Assembly: GCF_012726295.1 (NCBI RefSeq)
Contig: NZ_JABAOB010000001.1
Coordinates: 1,488,001-1,552,000 of the forward strand
Length of the DNA stretch: 64,000 nucleotides
From: Chitinophaga sp. Ak27
GTDB taxonomy: Bacteria; Bacteroidota; Bacteroidia; Chitinophagales; Chitinophagaceae
Direction: 5' to 3'
Shown here: positions 27,535 through 36,847 of the stretch, in pieces
How positions within the stretch are numbered: the stretch's first letter is position 1
How the letters are laid out: every line of letters begins with the position of its first letter
Position numbers and translations under genes: made by a program
The notes under the pieces: model-generated
Told to the model about the DNA's origin: nothing
The model's input: the letters and a program-made list of their open reading frames with translations, nothing else
Database searches by the model: none

Positions 27535-29523
27535 TCACGCTTTTACTATCATATCATTGGGTAATAAAATGGCTTTGTGTTGGTATTGTTTAATCAAATC
27601 ATTCATTCTTAATAATTCTGCCACGCTCCACGCCTGAGCCACAGCGCCTCCGGCTTTATGGGGAGGATCGCCATCATACACTTCAGCAAGGGAGTAAAGA
27701 CAATATTCATCCAATGCCTTAACCATACCGGCATAAAGTTCCTCCAACAATGGCAGTGCTTTATATCCATAAACATTCAGATAACCTTCGGTAAAATGTC
27801 CCAATAGCCAGGGCCAGACGGTGCCCTGATGATAAGCGTGATCGCGGGCCTCCTGGTCTCCACAGTAATGTCCGCAATACCGGCTATCTTCCGGAGATAA
27901 GGTGCGTAATCCCCTTGGTGTCAGTAGCTGTTCCCGGACCTTATCGATTACCGCTTTTTGCATTTCCGGCATCAACGGGGTATATGGTAACGACACTGCC
28001 AGCAATTGATTAGGACGCATCGCTTTATCTTTATAATTACCGTTGACATAATCAACCAGATATTGTTTTTCTGCATCCCAAAAGCAACATCGGAAAGCAT
28101 CGGCTATTTTTTCAGGCGGCAGTCCCCATGTGTTGATAAAGTCCACCTCTTTTGCCAACTTCGCCAGTTGCAGGCAAAAGCAGACCGCATTATACCACAA
28201 AGCATTTATGTCGACTGCTTTGCCTGCGCGCGGTGTCACAGGACCATTAGCTGCTACTGCATCCATCCAGGTAAGTGCATACCCATCTTCGCCGGCGTAT
28301 ATTAACCCATCTTCTTCCATCTTTATTCCGAAGCGGGTGCCGTTTTTATAATGATGTAAAATGGACTTCAACTGAGGCCCATACTCTTTCCATACCTGCA
28401 AAGCATTGCCGTACCGCTGTACATATTGTTGCAACGCCCATATACACCAAAGGGATGCATCAGCGGTATTGTAGGAAGAATAACCCTCCGCAATTGTATT
28501 AGGTAAAAGACCATCTTTTAATTCACGCAGCAGGCCATTTAAAACGGATTTGAATCCCTGGCTGTCTCCAGTGAGTAACATCAATCCCGGTAACGCAATG
28601 CAGGTATCACGCCCCCATCTTCCAAACCAGTAATAACCAGCTTTAATTGCCAGATCGCCGTTGGTATTCACTATAAATTGCCGTGCAGCATTCATCAAAT
28701 AATCTTCGAGCGACGTCGGCACCTTTTTCTCCGCCAATAGCTGATCAAAAGCAGGTACTTTAATCACGCTGGCTTCTTTCAGGCCCGCAGAAAATATAAC
28801 GGATTGCCCCGGACAAAGACTTATTTCAAAATACCCTGGCCGATACAAATCTTCACGAAATTCATATCCCCGTTCCGCCTCCAGCGGATACTCCACATTA
28901 AAATGCCAATCCGGCGCCGGAACAAACACAGCATCAGCCGATAATTGCATATACAATGGCATATAAGTGGAATATAACTGCATTTTTATACCCTGCTTAA
29001 TTGGTGTTACTTCTTCTTTTATATAAGCATTAGCCTTACTAAGTGTATGCATATTGCGAAAAGATAAAAGAGGCATCAGCTGTAACGTAGCAGGGCCGGA
29101 AGCGTTTATCAGGGTATATTTTATCAGTAACTGGTCATCTTCAAAATTCAGCAGCAATTCTTTCTTTAAACGCAGAGATCCCGCCTGATATATCCATTGG
29201 GGAACCGGCGGCCCGGTAAACTCGAGGATATACCGGTATCCTTCCGGATAATAAACACCAGGGTAGCAGTGCATCGCCAATTCCCAGGTTCCGCTTTCGT
29301 CGCTTATCGCTTCATCCAATGCAGATAATAACACATGTCCATCACCGTCAATCCGGGGCTGTGGAACAACAAACAAGCCATGATACTTCCTGGTATTACA
29401 ATTGCCAATAGTTGATGCCACATAACTTCCACCTTTCCCCGTTAATAAATATTCCTTTCCCATAGCTCTCAGTGGATCATTCAAGCCACTAAAATTTGTC
29501 TGTACACTATCAACTGCTGACAT
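27535..29523 (-). CDS. Glycogen debranching enzyme (amylo-alpha-1,6-glucosidase type)
   Basis: A 662-residue enzyme with an N-terminal beta-sandwich domain (about 15-260) and a C-terminal (alpha/alpha)6 barrel of the GDE_C type (about 270-645). Landmarks are YLLTGKGGSYVAST and NTRKYHGLFV at the N-terminus, WFGRWGRDTCIALPG at the start of the barrel, and HQGTVWPWLLG near the end. It removes alpha-1,6 branches from glycogen-like glucan, giving linear chains for the phosphorylase domain encoded downstream. No signal peptide is present, so it is cytoplasmic. It lies 33 bp after the baeRF-like gene and 4 bp before the GT4 gene. Confidence 0.9.
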   Translation of the reverse strand: MSAVDSVQTNFSGLNDPLRAMGKEYLLTGKGGSYVASTIGNCNTRKYHGLFVVPQPRIDGDGHVLLSALDEAISDESGTWELAMHCYPGVYYPEGYRYILEFTGPPVPQWIYQAGSLRLKKELLLNFEDDQLLIKYTLINASGPATLQLMPLLSFRNMHTLSKANAYIKEEVTPIKQGIKMQLYSTYMPLYMQLSADAVFVPAPDWHFNVEYPLEAERGYEFREDLYRPGYFEISLCPGQSVIFSAGLKEASVIKVPAFDQLLAEKKVPTSLEDYLMNAARQFIVNTNGDLAIKAGYYWFGRWGRDTCIALPGLMLLTGDSQGFKSVLNGLLRELKDGLLPNTIAEGYSSYNTADASLWCIWALQQYVQRYGNALQVWKEYGPQLKSILHHYKNGTRFGIKMEEDGLIYAGEDGYALTWMDAVAANGPVTPRAGKAVDINALWYNAVCFCLQLAKLAKEVDFINTWGLPPEKIADAFRCCFWDAEKQYLVDYVNGNYKDKAMRPNQLLAVSLPYTPLMPEMQKAVIDKVREQLLTPRGLRTLSPEDSRYCGHYCGDQEARDHAYHQGTVWPWLLGHFTEGYLNVYGYKALPLLEELYAGMVKALDEYCLYSLAEVYDGDPPHKAGGAVAQAWSVAELLRMNDLIKQYQHKAILLPNDMIVKA

Positions 29524-29556
29524 AAAAACCGATTATGATTTGATGATCACAAGGAT

Positions 29557-30666
29557 TCAATACCGGGTAATTAATGCGATATGCTGGTATTCCTGTAATG
29601 CATCATTTTTCACAAACTTTATCTCCCCATTTTTTTCAATGACTGTTTTCATGATTTCATCTACAACATCAATAATAACGCGATAATGGGATTTAGGTGG
29701 TTTAAGGAATAATTTCTCCCCTTTGATATCTGTAAAAGCAGGACATGCATAATCTTTCTCAACTATCAACTTAAGTCCCTTTCCTTCTCTTGCAGCTTTC
29801 CATACATGTTTTAATCCCTCAATTACCTGGGACCTGTCTTTTTGCATCAACTCAAGTAAACTTATGTGTTCCTGATTGTCGACCCATGCACGTACAGATG
29901 CCCAGGCCCGCTTTTCAAGCTCATGTAATGTTGAATAAGTATAATTACCATTAAAAGTGGCAATGATGTTTTTAGTATGGTACGAAACATCTTCCAGTAT
30001 GGCAATATCTTTCTTCGGGCCTGCTATTACTAACGGAGCGGAACTGATGTAACCTCCCAATACCTTGTCTGCCTCCCTGTAAAAGCTCTTCAAGCGATCA
30101 GCCTCTATAAAGGACTTATCTTTCTCAAAATTCTGCAATACAGCATAACCAGCATAGGATGAGCCACTGGCCGGCCGGCTATATTCATATTCCTGTTGAA
30201 ACGACATTGGAAAATGATCGTCCTTTATTTCTTCCAGTTTATTTATAGTCCCTCTAAAACATGACACCTTTTTCCTGTTGATATGTAATAAAAAATAGTC
30301 AACAGCATAATGCTGCAGAAAGAGTAATTCCCTTATCTCAAAAGCGTCGCCAATAGATATTTTTTCCCGTACCGGGAAAGGAAAACTGAAATACATGTTA
30401 ATCTCAGGTGAAATATAGATGCCCACCCCTTCCATTATAGGATCATTGTTCTGAACAATTTCATTACCTAACTGCCGTAACGAAATCAACAATCTCTCTG
30501 TCAGTGAAGCCGGATACATTCCCTGCAAAAAATTACCGGTCTTTTCTATGGCTTCCTGCATTACCAGGTGATCTGTTTTCTTTTCTTTTCCCGACAGGGG
30601 CACGATAAGAGATATACAGGGATCACCCTTTTCCTTACGCAAACGGAGTAATTCTTCTGGTAACAT
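29557..30666 (-). CDS. baeRF-family (archaeo-eukaryotic release factor-like) protein
   Basis: A 369-residue cytoplasmic protein. Its layout, an N-terminal Rossmann-like part (ISLIVPLSGKEKK), a beta-rich centre (YFLLHINRKKVSCFRG) and a C-terminal domain ending in HIALITRY, matches bacterial proteins related to archaeo-eukaryotic peptide-release factor 1 (baeRF3-like). Their roles are unknown; ribosome rescue or stress response has been suggested from homology. There is no GGQ motif. It is first in the minus-strand glycogen operon, 33 bp before the debranching gene. The family call is from pattern memory and moderately certain. Confidence 0.6.
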   Translation of the reverse strand: MLPEELLRLRKEKGDPCISLIVPLSGKEKKTDHLVMQEAIEKTGNFLQGMYPASLTERLLISLRQLGNEIVQNNDPIMEGVGIYISPEINMYFSFPFPVREKISIGDAFEIRELLFLQHYAVDYFLLHINRKKVSCFRGTINKLEEIKDDHFPMSFQQEYEYSRPASGSSYAGYAVLQNFEKDKSFIEADRLKSFYREADKVLGGYISSAPLVIAGPKKDIAILEDVSYHTKNIIATFNGNYTYSTLHELEKRAWASVRAWVDNQEHISLLELMQKDRSQVIEGLKHVWKAAREGKGLKLIVEKDYACPAFTDIKGEKLFLKPPKSHYRVIIDVVDEIMKTVIEKNGEIKFVKNDALQEYQHIALITRY

Positions 30667-30871
30667 AACGCTTCTTTTTAGTTGCTTAATTATATCATTA
30701 TGCCCATATATGACTTTTATTACTTCATCTCTAAAGTAACTTCTACGCTAAATAAAGCCATTTCATGACCGGAAATTATGACAACCATCACTATCATTAT
30801 TGATGCTCGTCACTAATGTTGTTTATTTGAAAATCATTGGTCTTTACCAGGCAGGTAAGCGAACTCTACCT

Positions 30872-30906
30872 AAAAACAGTGACATATGCAGTAGTATATG
30901 TCACTG
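30872..30906 (-). terminator. Terminator of the UvrA-like gene
   Basis: A perfect 11-bp stem CAGTGACATAT / ATATGTCACTG (30877-30887 and 30896-30906) with an 8-base loop is followed on the minus strand by five T residues (30876-30872). It lies about 55 bp after the stop codon at 30962. Confidence 0.75.
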
Positions 30907-30961
30907 AAACAGGCTGGGGTCCTGGCTCATTTCTGGCGGAAAAAAAGGGTATGATAGGACT

Positions 30962-33214
30962 TCACATGTGCAGATGCTGCCTTAAATAGGCTGCCGTTGC
31001 CGAGGTGCTGTTTTTCAACAGGTCAGAGACAGTTCCCGTGAACAAAATATAGCCTCCGTATTTTCCAGCACCGGGGCCAATGTCAATGATCCAGTCGGCA
31101 TGTGCAATAACGTCCAGGTTGTGTTCGATCACGATCAGGCTATTATCCTGATCAACCAGGGCATCCATAAAATCCAGGAGTTTTTGGGTATCACTGGGAT
31201 GCAGCCCTGTACTTGGTTCATCGAGAACAATTATTCTATTGGAGTGCTTTAACTCCCTTGTTAATTTCAGCCGCTGCCTTTCTCCGCCGGAAAAACTATC
31301 CAGCCGCTGCCCCAGGGCCAGGTAGCCCAATCCCAGTTTGGATAGCATGTCAAATGAACCGGCGTACAATTCGTCCGGGAAGAAATCAATCGCCTCTTCA
31401 ACCGTCATATTCATTATTTCAGCGATGCTTTTGTTGTGGTAAAGATATTTCAGCACCTCTGGCCTAAACCCTGAACCTCCGCAAACTTCGCAGGGCTGTT
31501 CGATATCGTCCATAAATGCCAGGTCAATTCTTTCAACTCCTGTTCCCCGGCAGTTTTCACAGGCTCCTTCGCTATTTCTGCTAAAAAGTTTTGGGGAGAC
31601 CTTGTTCGCTTTAGAGAACCGTGCCCTTAAATCATCAGACAAGCCGAGGTATGTGACCAGGTTGGATCGTATGCCTGCAGCAAATAAGGATTGGTCGATA
31701 ATAGTTATCTGGGGATAAAACCTGGGCAGCACCTTGTTGATCAGGGTGCTCTTGCCTGAACCGGCAACCCCTGTAACAACTGTCAATACATTTTTAGGAA
31801 TTTTTACGCTGACGTTTTTGAGGTTATGCAGGTGCCCGTTTTCGATTTCCAGGTATCCTTTTGCCTTTCTTTGACGGTGATTGATGCGGGGTTTTGTTGC
31901 AAAATACAGTCCTGTTTTTCCGGTTGACTTTTCTAATCCTTCAAAAGAGCCTTCATAAACGATTTCTCCTCCATACTTGCCCGACTGCGGCCCCATATCG
32001 ATCACCCAATCAGCGATTTTGATAAGATCGGGGTCGTGTTCGACAACGAGTACGCTATTTCCCTTGTCTTTTATCTGCCTGATGACCGAGGCGATATGCT
32101 GCAGGTCTTTGGGATGCAGCCCGATGCTGGGCTCGTCGAAAATATAAAGCAAATCTGTAAGGTTGTTGCCAAGGTTCTTGACCATTTTTATACGCTGGCT
32201 TTCGCCGCCCGAAAGCGTATCTGTCCGCCTGTCGAGCGTCAGATATTGCAGCCCGATGTCGACAATGTTTTTGAGTTTATTTTTAAGTTCTGTAATGATG
32301 GTTTCGTAGGAATCGGACTTCAGCGATCCGACAAACCCGAGCAGCTCGTCTATTGAAAGCGCGGTGCAATCCGCAATATCTTTGTCGCTGATTTTACACG
32401 ACAGTATCTTATCGTTCAGCCGCTTGCCACCACAGGCTGGGCAAGGCTTCGTTATAATAATGTTCTTCAGGGCCTCCTTACGCGTGATATTTTCTTTTGA
32501 TTCTTTTTTCAGAAACGCTTTTTCGATCCGGGGTACTATGCCTTCGTATTTCACGGTTTTTCCCCATTCCTTATGCGGCTTGTGCGGTTTGTGCTCGGAA
32601 GCATTTAATAGTATATTCAGTTCTTCCGGGGAATACTTTTCCAGCTTCTTGTCGTTATCGAAATAACCAGAAAGCGTATACCTGGTCAAACGCCAACCAC
32701 CTGGCTGGAAAGTAGGAAATTGGATGGCGCCTTCATTCAAAGACTTATCCTTGTCTATCAATGCATCGATGTCAACGGTCTGAACAAAACCAAGCCCTTC
32801 GCATTCCGGGCACATTCCCAATGGGTTGTTGAACGAAAACGCATTGGAGTACCCTACGAACGGCTTTCCCATCCTGGAAAAAAGCAGTCGCAATGATGCA
32901 TAGACATCCGTAGCTGTTCCTACCGTTGACCTTGCGCTCCCACCAAGCCTTTTCTGGTTGATTATAATGGGAACATTCAGGTTTTCGATTTTATCTACAT
33001 CCGGCACTCCGATATGCTGGAGACGGTTCCTAAGAAAGCTGCCCTGCGTTTCGTTAAACTGGCGTTGGGCTTCTGCACCTACTGTTTCAAACACCAGCGA
33101 CGATTTTCCCGAACCGGAAACTCCGGTAAAAACGACAATCTTGTTTTTGGGTATCGCCACCGAAATATTCTTCAGGTTATTTTGCCTCGCATTGGATATG
33201 GTAATCTGCTTCAT
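30962..33214 (-). CDS. Short UvrA-like ABC ATPase, drug-resistance type
   Basis: A 750-residue soluble protein with two ABC ATPase units like UvrA: Walker [10 protein letters not shown] near residue 30 and GVAGSGKST in the second half, signatures LSGGESQR and FSGGERQR, and zinc-finger cysteines ([15 protein letters not shown] with CEVCGGSG). True UvrA is about 940 residues; the missing part corresponds to the UvrB-interaction/insertion regions, so this belongs to the shorter UvrA-like group, some of which (such as DrrC) protect DNA from intercalating drugs. The ATG at 33214 is preferred over 33232, since it gives the normal [16 protein letters not shown] start. It is divergent from a marR gene across a palindrome at 33219-33249, which suggests drug-inducible control. 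Confidence 0.85.
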   Translation of the reverse strand: MKQITISNARQNNLKNISVAIPKNKIVVFTGVSGSGKSSLVFETVGAEAQRQFNETQGSFLRNRLQHIGVPDVDKIENLNVPIIINQKRLGGSARSTVGTATDVYASLRLLFSRMGKPFVGYSNAFSFNNPLGMCPECEGLGFVQTVDIDALIDKDKSLNEGAIQFPTFQPGGWRLTRYTLSGYFDNDKKLEKYSPEELNILLNASEHKPHKPHKEWGKTVKYEGIVPRIEKAFLKKESKENITRKEALKNIIITKPCPACGGKRLNDKILSCKISDKDIADCTALSIDELLGFVGSLKSDSYETIITELKNKLKNIVDIGLQYLTLDRRTDTLSGGESQRIKMVKNLGNNLTDLLYIFDEPSIGLHPKDLQHIASVIRQIKDKGNSVLVVEHDPDLIKIADWVIDMGPQSGKYGGEIVYEGSFEGLEKSTGKTGLYFATKPRINHRQRKAKGYLEIENGHLHNLKNVSVKIPKNVLTVVTGVAGSGKSTLINKVLPRFYPQITIIDQSLFAAGIRSNLVTYLGLSDDLRARFSKANKVSPKLFSRNSEGACENCRGTGVERIDLAFMDDIEQPCEVCGGSGFRPEVLKYLYHNKSIAEIMNMTVEEAIDFFPDELYAGSFDMLSKLGLGYLALGQRLDSFSGGERQRLKLTRELKHSNRIIVLDEPSTGLHPSDTQKLLDFMDALVDQDNSLIVIEHNLDVIAHADWIIDIGPGAGKYGGYILFTGTVSDLLKNSTSATAAYLRQHLHM

Positions 33215-33218
33215 TTTG

Positions 33219-33249
33219 GTTAACTTTAACAATAATTAACAAAGTTAAC
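33219..33249. promoter_or_regulatory. Palindromic operator between the UvrA-like and marR genes
   Basis: Perfect 9-bp inverted repeat GTTAACTTT (33219-33227) / AAAGTTAAC (33241-33249), with a second TTAAC half-site in the 13-bp spacer. It lies in the 48-bp gap between the divergent start codons, so a MarR dimer bound here would control both genes. Confidence 0.7.
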
Positions 33250-33262
33250 TATTATTTTTTTA

Positions 33263-33700
33263 ATGGATCGGAATCAACGGGCATTTTATAACGTATTTAC
33301 AGATTTGCAGTGTTTCATTTTGGCAAATATGCAGAAGGGAGATATAAACGGTGTAACAGCCACCCACTACAATATCATCGAATACGTTTACCGGCACGAC
33401 AAGTGCACGGGCAAACAGGCGGCAAAGGCGTTCAGCATAAGTCCCCCCGCTATCTCCAGGCAGCTTAAATTTCTTGTTGGAAACGGCTTCATTGAACAGG
33501 AACAGTCCCAGGAAGACCGGCGAATCTTTTACCTCCGTGTAACCAGCAAGGGCAGGTTCATTGTCGACAATTCAGAAAATTTTAGGGAAACGGTTGCGCA
33601 AAAGGTTTCTAAAACGCTCACAAAAGCTGAACTGAAGACCCTGACCTTGCTGCTGGCAAAAGTCATGCATAATATAGATGATACCGCTTCGGAAAAGTAG
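33263..33700 (+). CDS. MarR-family transcriptional regulator
   Basis: A 145-residue winged-helix regulator. Residues about 45-105 hold the MarR DNA-binding domain: YRHDKCTGKQAAKAFSISPPAISRQLKFLVGNGFIEQ, then the wing with EDRRIFYLRVTSKGR. The flanking helices form the dimer. MarR proteins usually repress themselves and a divergent resistance gene until they bind a small aromatic ligand. Here the divergent gene is a UvrA-like ABC protein, and an inverted repeat sits between them at 33219-33249. The TetX-like gene at the other side is convergent and probably not under the same promoter. Confidence 0.92.
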   Translation: MDRNQRAFYNVFTDLQCFILANMQKGDINGVTATHYNIIEYVYRHDKCTGKQAAKAFSISPPAISRQLKFLVGNGFIEQEQSQEDRRIFYLRVTSKGRFIVDNSENFRETVAQKVSKTLTKAELKTLTLLLAKVMHNIDDTASEK

Positions 33701-33752
33701 TTCCTTATAGCTGGTCAATTGCTTCCGGATGCGGCGCAGGCTGCTGAGGCTC

Positions 33753-35024
33753 CTAACGGAATACTTCCTTCGGGGGCGGCCGTCTTAAAATTTTCCGGAT
33801 AAACGGTGCGATGCTGGTCTCGATAACATACCTGGCTATGAATACTCCCTGTTTCAATTTGTTTTTGCCAAACATGGCCAACATATTCCCTAATGCATTA
33901 GGCTGGTGCATCCATTTTGTATTGAACAACGTCCCCTGGCCTATTTTGGCGAACCGACCCAACATCTGCTTTTCATAGTAACCAATGGCTTGTTTGACAT
34001 TGCTGAATGCCGGGTTGGTAAGCGCTTCGGCGAGCTGTAACGCATCCAGCATAGCCATGTTCACTCCTTCGCCCGCAAAAGGTGGCATCCAGTGAGCGGC
34101 ATCCCCCAATAAGGTGATATTGGCATTGGCCTCCCACTTTTGATCCAGGGGCATGCAATATTGCGGCCGCGGAATAAAGATGGTATCGGGGCTTTCAAAT
34201 AGCTCGCACCAAACGGGGCTCCACTCAGCAAACTCCTTCCTGAACCAGGTGAGCACCTGGCGATGATCTTTAAAGTCGATACCATTTTCCTTTGCCCAAT
34301 GTTCATCAGATTTAAAACTGGCCATAAATCCAAAACTACCATCGCCTTTGGAACTGACGATCAGTGTTTTTTCATTTCCATAACCAAATAACTTTCCTCC
34401 CTTTAATAATTCGCAGATAACAGGAGCTGTTTTGGCGCCGTCTTTCAACGCCCCTTCCAGCATGGTAATGCCCGTCCAGTAAGGTTTAATGGAGGTAACA
34501 AAGGGCCTGATTTTAGAGTTGGCTCCATCGGCCCCAATGATCAGGTCAGCCGACGTGGTATGCCCATTTTGAAAAACTATTTTCCAGTTGTCTTGTGTCT
34601 GTTCAATCGATAAAACGTGGCTATCCCACACAACGGTATCTGGCTCCAGCGAATTCAAAAGCAATTGTCTTAAGGGGCCCCTGTCGATCTCCGGCCGATG
34701 GTTTTTATCACCGAAATCTCCTTTTTTGCCTTCGGCGTGTTCATCAAAATGAATGTTTAGCTGGTCATCTACCACCCGCATTAATCCCGCTGCCGGCCGA
34801 TAATTCGCTTTAAAGGCATCCATTAACCCGGCCTGTGCCAGCGCCGCCAAACCCGATTCTGTATGCAGGTCCAACGCACCACCTTGCACCCTGACATCCT
34901 TATTAATATCCCGTTCATATACTTTTACATGGGCGCCTTTTAGCTGTAAAAGTCTTGCTAAGGTTAAACCACCAGGGCCACCGCCGATGATAGCTATCTT
35001 TTTGTCATCAATCTTCATGGCCAC
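33753..35024 (-). CDS. FAD-dependent monooxygenase, TetX-like
   Basis: A 423-residue flavoprotein of the PHBH-type aromatic hydroxylases. The N-terminal Rossmann motif is GGGPGG (14-19), followed by RPEIDRGPLRQLLLNSL in the centre, LIIGADGANSKIR, and the C-terminal FAD motif GDAAHWMPPFAGEGVN. These blocks resemble TetX, the tetracycline-inactivating enzyme, but close relatives act on other substrates too, so resistance is not proven. It has no signal peptide. The gene starts 10 bp after the AraC-type gene at 35035-35772 ends and is presumably controlled by or cotranscribed with it. It ends convergently to marR, 52 bp apart. Confidence 0.85.
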   Translation of the reverse strand: MAMKIDDKKIAIIGGGPGGLTLARLLQLKGAHVKVYERDINKDVRVQGGALDLHTESGLAALAQAGLMDAFKANYRPAAGLMRVVDDQLNIHFDEHAEGKKGDFGDKNHRPEIDRGPLRQLLLNSLEPDTVVWDSHVLSIEQTQDNWKIVFQNGHTTSADLIIGADGANSKIRPFVTSIKPYWTGITMLEGALKDGAKTAPVICELLKGGKLFGYGNEKTLIVSSKGDGSFGFMASFKSDEHWAKENGIDFKDHRQVLTWFRKEFAEWSPVWCELFESPDTIFIPRPQYCMPLDQKWEANANITLLGDAAHWMPPFAGEGVNMAMLDALQLAEALTNPAFSNVKQAIGYYEKQMLGRFAKIGQGTLFNTKWMHQPNALGNMLAMFGKNKLKQGVFIARYVIETSIAPFIRKILRRPPPKEVFR

Positions 35025-35034
35025 AAAATTACTA

Positions 35035-35772
35035 TCACAATGCGTCTGATAATAGTATAAATCGGCCGTTCTGATTTTTTGCCAGTTCTTTCGGGACTAC
35101 TCCGGAAAACCTTTTGATTTCTTTAATAAAATGAGTTTGGTCGGCGAAGTTTAACTCGGGGAAAAGCCTTCCCTCTTTAATCTGCTGCAGCGACGCTTTG
35201 AATCGAAAAATATTGCAGTAGGCTTTTAATGAAATCCCAAACTGCGCATTAAAATACCGGTTGATCTGCCTGCTGCTCCAGGCTACCTGATCCGACAGCT
35301 CCTGCACGGTGAGCGTACCATTGGAAGCATAAATCAGGTCAAATAATTCTTTTTTACGGTTATCGATACCGGGCTTGATCCTGTCAAGCATGGTAGCTGA
35401 AATCTTTTCACAAAACCTTTCAAAATCCTCCAGGTCAGGAGGTACTATATTCCAAAATCCAGCTGGTAGCCGCTCCCCTTCATTTAAGACAGCTGCCACT
35501 TTATTATCGAGTAAATACTCGATGGCAAGTAATTTAAAGCTAACCGCAAACATGGTCACGCGCCCCGGGATGACTCCCTGATGAGGATGGGTATCCAGGC
35601 CCCGGAGTGTAGCATGAAAAGGCTCATTAGCAGCAGCAGAAAAAATAATATCGAACCGCCCGTCGGGCAGCAAGATAATGTCCTTGTTTTCTGCTGAATC
35701 ATTCCGGATCATCCAAAAGCTTTCAACAAAATCTGTAAGGGCCTTAACGGGTTGTATACTTTTTAGTTCCAT
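35035..35772 (-). CDS. AraC-family transcriptional regulator (next to TetX-like gene)
   Basis: A 245-residue regulator. The N-terminal ~140 residues form a ligand-binding domain starting with IQPVKALTDFVESFWMIRN, as in DUF6597-type AraC proteins, with LLPDGRFDIIFS. The C-terminal ~100 residues hold two helix-turn-helix motifs (LTVQELSDQVAWSSRQINRYFN; FADQTHFIKEIKRFSGVVPKEL). It lies directly upstream of the TetX-like gene on the same strand with a 10-bp gap, so one transcript is likely. Ligand unknown. Confidence 0.9.
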   Translation of the reverse strand: MELKSIQPVKALTDFVESFWMIRNDSAENKDIILLPDGRFDIIFSAAANEPFHATLRGLDTHPHQGVIPGRVTMFAVSFKLLAIEYLLDNKVAAVLNEGERLPAGFWNIVPPDLEDFERFCEKISATMLDRIKPGIDNRKKELFDLIYASNGTLTVQELSDQVAWSSRQINRYFNAQFGISLKAYCNIFRFKASLQQIKEGRLFPELNFADQTHFIKEIKRFSGVVPKELAKNQNGRFILLSDAL

Positions 35773-35923
35773 GCCACTTCATTATAAATAATACTAAACG
35801 TTCATTTGCCGGCAAAAAAGCCTACGGGTAATATCACCTGGCGTCATCGCCTGAATGACCGGCAATCCCAATTGATCTTTGGGTTGGTCAGCCCAGGCAT
35901 ATCATACCACGTACACTGCTGCG

Positions 35924-36781
35924 TTATCCCTCTCTGAATTGTGTAGGTGTAAGGCCTGCCTGTGCTTTAAAGAAGTTGGAAAAATAGGCGTGGTCAACAA
36001 AACCGAGTTCAAACGCAATTTCTTTTATAGAGAGACCGGTAGTCTGCAGCAACCGTTTGGCTTCCAACAGCACCCGCTGCTGTATTAACTTGGTAGCCGA
36101 TACATCGAGATGAGCTTTACAAAGAATATTTAAATAATTGGCGGAGATGTGCAGCTTTGCAGCATAGAAACCCACCAGTTTTTCCTGCTTGTAAAATTTA
36201 TTAATCAGCATATTGAATTGCGCCAACCTCGGGTTACATTGGAACACTTTCAAACCGGTAAAAATATGCTCTGCTTCCTTGCTCACAACCGCAGCAATCA
36301 CCGCTGCCCGGGCACTGATCACCTCTTGTACGGAGTTGGTCGAATTCAGCTCATCCCGGATGGCACCAAATTCATACTTCAGCAATTTGAAACTTTCGCT
36401 GGTCAACGGAATCACCGGGTGATTCATATAATTCGAAAACGAAAAACGGAAGAAAGAAGCGAAACGCTCAAAAAAATTTTGCTGTATCATCAGCTGGTAA
36501 CCTGTTGTACCGGGCTTAATGCTCCAGGTATGTACCTGGCCGGGAAACAGTATATGAATTTGCTTATTCCCGATTGGATAGTCGTGGAAATCGATGGTAT
36601 GCACACCTTTGGCTGACTCAAACAAATTGATGATAAAAAAGTCATGCTTATGCGGCTTGTCGATATGACGTTCACCATGCAGTTCATTGAAGAGGAATTC
36701 CTCCCTTCCAGCCAGCTGGCCTTTCCTGAATTCATGGATACCTAAGACAGGGATATAGCCTGTATTGTCATAAATCTTCAT
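35924..36781 (-). CDS. AraC-family transcriptional regulator (next to amidohydrolase gene)
   Basis: A 285-residue AraC regulator with an N-terminal cupin (ELHGERHIDKPHKHDFFIINLF; FPGQVHTWSIKPG) and two C-terminal helix-turn-helix motifs (GFYAAKLHISANYLNILCK; IKEIAFELGFVDHAYFSNFFKAQAGLTPTQFR). It lies 66 bp downstream of the amidohydrolase gene at 36848-38077 on the same strand and could regulate the two divergent amidohydrolases. Confidence 0.92.
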   Translation of the reverse strand: MKIYDNTGYIPVLGIHEFRKGQLAGREEFLFNELHGERHIDKPHKHDFFIINLFESAKGVHTIDFHDYPIGNKQIHILFPGQVHTWSIKPGTTGYQLMIQQNFFERFASFFRFSFSNYMNHPVIPLTSESFKLLKYEFGAIRDELNSTNSVQEVISARAAVIAAVVSKEAEHIFTGLKVFQCNPRLAQFNMLINKFYKQEKLVGFYAAKLHISANYLNILCKAHLDVSATKLIQQRVLLEAKRLLQTTGLSIKEIAFELGFVDHAYFSNFFKAQAGLTPTQFREG

Positions 36782-36847
36782 ATCAGCAGATTAAGTCGGG
36801 AGTTCAACTTCTAAAATATGGAAATTTATGGCAAAAACATGCATTTA

